A stretch of 44,970 nt of DNA. Origin: Acidobacteriota bacterium (GTDB taxonomy: Bacteria > Acidobacteriota > Holophagae > Acanthopleuribacterales > Acanthopleuribacteraceae). Positions 42,660 through 44,970 of the stretch are shown one piece after another; the stretch's first letter is position 1, and the number at the start of each line of letters is the position of its first letter. The notes under the pieces were generated by a model. It ran no database searches, was not told the origin of the DNA, and was given only the letters and a program-made list of their open reading frames with translations. The stretch spans positions 1 to 44,970 of the forward strand of contig JASJCB010000034.1 in assembly GCA_030066195.1 (NCBI GenBank), in the 5' to 3' direction. The translations under genes were made by a program, and so were the position numbers.

Positions 42660-44087
42660 TTAGTGCCGGTTGACGCCTTCGTCCAATCGAGGATCGGAGA
42701 TGACCATCAAGGGCAGTTTAAACAGGTAGCGGGAAACCACCAGGCAGAAGATGCCCAGGAAACCCAGGAAAACTACGAGGTCCAGACCCAACAGCATTTC
42801 TACACCGGGCTGGTAACCCGCGACCTCGCCTTCACCCGGGGTGCGGATGTAGTGCCAGGAGGCGGGGGCGATCAAAACGAAACGTTCCAACCAGAGACCC
42901 ATGATGCTGATAAGGATGACCACGCTGTAGGTTTTGGGTTTCATCTTGCGCTTTTTGCCCAGACCCAGGACAAAGGGAATGGCGAAGACCATGACGGCGG
43001 CGGTCCAGCCGTACTTGGCCCAAACATCGTGGTGAATGCGAGTAATCAGGTAACCGCTCTCGTGGGAAAGGTTACCGTACCAGATCACCATCAACTGCGC
43101 GAAGAACAGGTAACCCCAGACTACGGTGAAACCGAAGACCAGTTTACCCAGATCATGGTAGATCAGTTTGTGGAAGTACTTGGAGAGGCCGGAGCTGTCG
43201 CCCAGGTTAGTGGCAACCAGGTACAGCGTGCCCCAACTGATGAGGATGTAGCTGGTGAAGTTCCAGCCGCCGAACATGGTGGAGAACCAGCGGAAATCCA
43301 GTGACATGATCAGGTCGTAGGAGACCATGCTGATCAGGAAGGCAAAGGCGAAACAGTAGAGTACGCCCCACTTGCTCATGCCCGCCTGGGCTTTGCCCAC
43401 CTCGGCGTCCAGGTCGCCCCAGCCCGCGGGTTGCGGCCACAGGTCCGGGTTCTTTTCGTTGGCCAGACCCAAATCGGGACGGCGGGAAAGGTTCATGAAC
43501 TTAATACCCAGCAGCGTCAGCAGGATCAGGTAGATCAGCACGCGGCCGAAGACGAAGTCCCTTTGCAGCCACCATACCTTGTGATGGTACTTGTGCTCTA
43601 CGCTTTCCCAGGCTTCCGCCATGTTCAGGTTGACTTCCAGTTCTTTTTTGGCTTCGCCGCTTGCAGAGGCCAACTGGCTCTTCAGCGAATCCATTTGTTC
43701 GTACTGGGCTTTCATTTCGGGCCATTCGTCCCACTCGTACAAGTGCTCGGCGCCGAAGAACCACAGCGGCAACAGCAAAATGATGGTCAGCGGCAGAAAG
43801 GCCCCGAACGCTTCACCAAAGCGCTTGATGGGACGTCCCCACATGGCGCGCGCCACCTGGATGATGGCGGCAACCACCAGGCCGCCGGCCGCAAGACCCG
43901 TAAAGAAATAGAAGTTATGCAAATAGGCTATCCACGCCGCCTTCTGGTCCACAAGCAGACCCAGAGCGAAGGCCGCGATACCCACAATTGCCATGGTGAT
44001 GAAGATGCCCTTCATCCGTCCTGATAACTGCGTCGGCCCCTTGGCGCTGATAACCTCGACGTAATCGGAATGATGGTGATGAGACAC
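42660..44087 (-). CDS. actF: Alternative Complex III subunit ActF (quinol:cytochrome c oxidoreductase, NrfD-like)
   Basis: A 475-residue integral membrane protein of the quinol-oxidising Alternative Complex III. About ten membrane helices are visible: IFITMAIVGIAAFALGLLV, LAAGGLVVAAIIQVARAMW and LTIILLLPLWFFG early, then a periplasmic/helical insert (KAQYEQMDSLKSQLASASGEAKKELEVN), then VLIYLILLTLLGI through VVFLGFLGIFCLVVSRYL. This layout with YHHKVWWLQRDFVFGR is typical of ActF, a shorter partner of the NrfD-type ActC. GTG start at 44087 following GAGG. It is 26 bp downstream of actE and last in the operon. Confidence 0.9.
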   Translation of the reverse strand: MSHHHHSDYVEVISAKGPTQLSGRMKGIFITMAIVGIAAFALGLLVDQKAAWIAYLHNFYFFTGLAAGGLVVAAIIQVARAMWGRPIKRFGEAFGAFLPLTIILLLPLWFFGAEHLYEWDEWPEMKAQYEQMDSLKSQLASASGEAKKELEVNLNMAEAWESVEHKYHHKVWWLQRDFVFGRVLIYLILLTLLGIKFMNLSRRPDLGLANEKNPDLWPQPAGWGDLDAEVGKAQAGMSKWGVLYCFAFAFLISMVSYDLIMSLDFRWFSTMFGGWNFTSYILISWGTLYLVATNLGDSSGLSKYFHKLIYHDLGKLVFGFTVVWGYLFFAQLMVIWYGNLSHESGYLITRIHHDVWAKYGWTAAVMVFAIPFVLGLGKKRKMKPKTYSVVILISIMGLWLERFVLIAPASWHYIRTPGEGEVAGYQPGVEMLLGLDLVVFLGFLGIFCLVVSRYLFKLPLMVISDPRLDEGVNRH

Positions 44088-44113
44088 AGCTCTTACCTCT
44101 TATCTATTCAGCC

Positions 44114-44689
44114 CTATTGCGGGTTTTGGGCTTTGTATTGATTGGCGAGGGAACGCACGTAGTTCACCACGTGCCAACGTTCCTCGGGGTCAAGGTGATA
44201 GTCCAGGCGCCTCATGATCGCCGAACCGCTGGAAATGACGGCGTAGATGTATTCATCAGTACGCTGAGCGTTGACCACCAGGCTGATCGGCGCGGCGGGC
44301 ATGATCATGAATTCGACGCCGTCCGGGCGCTTACCGGTTTGTACCGGCGCCTTGGCGTCGGGCGTCAAGCCGAAGTCGGGACCATGGCAGTGTTTGCACA
44401 TGATGTCGTAGGTGGCCTTGCCCATGGCGACCGACTCGTCGGTCAGGGGAATGGGATTCTTACCTTCCCAAGTGGCCACGGTCATGATCGTCGGCGCGGG
44501 CTCCCAAGCATCCACGGCTACCGAACCCTCCGGGGGCGTGCGCAGGCTATCGGTGTTGAATGGCTTGATGATTTGTTGCTCGGACATGTCATTGACCGGC
44601 CACCAGCGGTAGGGCCGGTTATAACCCGCGGTCAGCAGCACACCGACGCTTATCAGGCCCAGGGCCCATAACAGCTTCTTATTAAGCAC
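44114..44689 (-). CDS. actE: Alternative Complex III subunit ActE, monohaem cytochrome c
   Basis: A 191-residue membrane-anchored c-type cytochrome. One N-terminal span (LLWALGLISVGVLLTAGY) leads to NRPYRWWPVNDMSEQ, a feature of ActE proteins. The haem site is CKHCH in YDIMCKHCHGPDFG (about residues 98-102), with AIMRRLDYHL offering the distal Met. It accepts electrons from the complex for cytochrome oxidase. Usual ActE proteins are often lipidated; no lipobox Cys is seen here. GTG start at 44689 after AGGAGG. It overlaps the actD end by eight bases. Confidence 0.92.
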   Translation of the reverse strand: MLNKKLLWALGLISVGVLLTAGYNRPYRWWPVNDMSEQQIIKPFNTDSLRTPPEGSVAVDAWEPAPTIMTVATWEGKNPIPLTDESVAMGKATYDIMCKHCHGPDFGLTPDAKAPVQTGKRPDGVEFMIMPAAPISLVVNAQRTDEYIYAVISSGSAIMRRLDYHLDPEERWHVVNYVRSLANQYKAQNPQ

Positions 44690-44969
44690 GTTTGACCTCC
44701 TCGGCGCCGCACTCGGTCATCACTTTACTCATCGCGTCGTATTCTGACGGCGGACAAGCGATAAAGATACCGAACTTGTCATCCGTGAAGCGATCGTCGT
44801 AGATGACCTTGCGTTTTTGGAAGAGTTTCGCATTGAAGATGATGCCGAACAGGGTAAAGATGGCGCCGAACAAAATGGTCAGTTCGAACGCGATCACCGT
44901 GAAGGCCACGGGCGCCACGATGGGCTTACCCGAGGTCGGCAGAATCCAGTCCAGCGAGGTGTAGGAGGT
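44682..44969 (-). CDS. actD: Alternative Complex III subunit ActD (DUF3341), 5' end cut by the window
   Basis: The frame is open to the window edge, so only the C-terminal 95 residues are seen. They start in TSYTSLDWILPTSGKPIVAP, contain the second membrane helix (VAFTVIAFELTILFGAIFTLFGIIF) and end with the DDRFTDDKFGIFI-CPP segment typical of DUF3341/ActD. ActD is a two-helix membrane subunit of unknown detailed role in the complex. The order actD-actE-actF matches known act operons, so actC, actB and actA are expected beyond the edge. Confidence 0.88.
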   Translation of the reverse strand, partial: TSYTSLDWILPTSGKPIVAPVAFTVIAFELTILFGAIFTLFGIIFNAKLFQKRKVIYDDRFTDDKFGIFIACPPSEYDAMSKVMTECGAEEVKRA

Positions 44970-44970
44970 G

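Overview
The window looks like chromosomal DNA from a GC-rich, Gram-negative, aerobically respiring bacterium. It carries a TonB-dependent receptor, an Alternative Complex III (act) operon, a split trpCFBA cluster, a bifunctional homocysteine methyltransferase/MTHFR and intergenic spacers packed with palindromic repeats. Together these suggest an Acidobacteriota lineage (Holophagae/Acanthopleuribacter-like). That placement is an inference from gene content, not a computed phylogeny. No tRNA, rRNA, CRISPR array, phage or insertion sequence was recognised.

Layout. 1-3.7 kb: DsbA-like thiol oxidoreductase, HSDL2-like SDR, a small lipoprotein and an EcsC-like protein. 3.7-10 kb: a large outer-membrane pair on the minus strand, a TonB-dependent receptor followed by a secreted protein built from two near-identical 427-residue units. 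10-13.1 kb: sirtuin, a small unknown protein, an HU-like protein and a PilZ protein. 13.2-17 kb: a 43-bp palindromic tandem array, then trpCFBA with ATGA overlaps. 17.4-22.1 kb: aldehyde dehydrogenase, two more SDRs, nusB and a transglutaminase-like protein. 22.1-25.1 kb: a small protein/membrane protein pair and a single-chain EtfB-EtfA fusion. 25.4-29.3 kb: a 40-residue double-glycine (RiPP-like) peptide, a two-gene unit with a membrane-anchored helix-hairpin-helix repeat protein, and a beta-propeller protein. 29.5-33.4 kb: metG, a SpoU-type methyltransferase and pheA. 34.5-41.2 kb: a TPR protein, an NtrB-like kinase and an NtrC-like regulator, then the bifunctional metH-like/metF enzyme. 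42.7-45 kb: actD (partial), actE and actF of Alternative Complex III.

How genes work together. trpCFBA and pheA supply aromatic amino acids; metG and the homocysteine methyltransferase/MTHFR link methionine use and supply. The Etf fusion, three SDRs (one resembling peroxisomal trans-2-enoyl-CoA reductase, one HSDL2-like) and the aldehyde dehydrogenase fit acyl-CoA/aldehyde metabolism feeding the quinone pool, which Alternative Complex III would oxidise; this link is an inference. TPR protein, kinase and sigma-54 activator overlap or nearly touch and probably form one signalling unit.

The least explained parts are non-coding: heptanucleotide cassettes (1-163, 11537-11736), the 43-bp array (13215-13473), mutually exclusive hairpins (33913-34007), a family of GGGTAC hairpins (41949-42149) and a 212-bp tandem duplication (42196-42605). 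The best candidates for something undescribed are these repeat families, the orphan RiPP-like peptide, the helix-hairpin-helix repeat protein with its coupled partner, and the Gly-linked Etf fusion.
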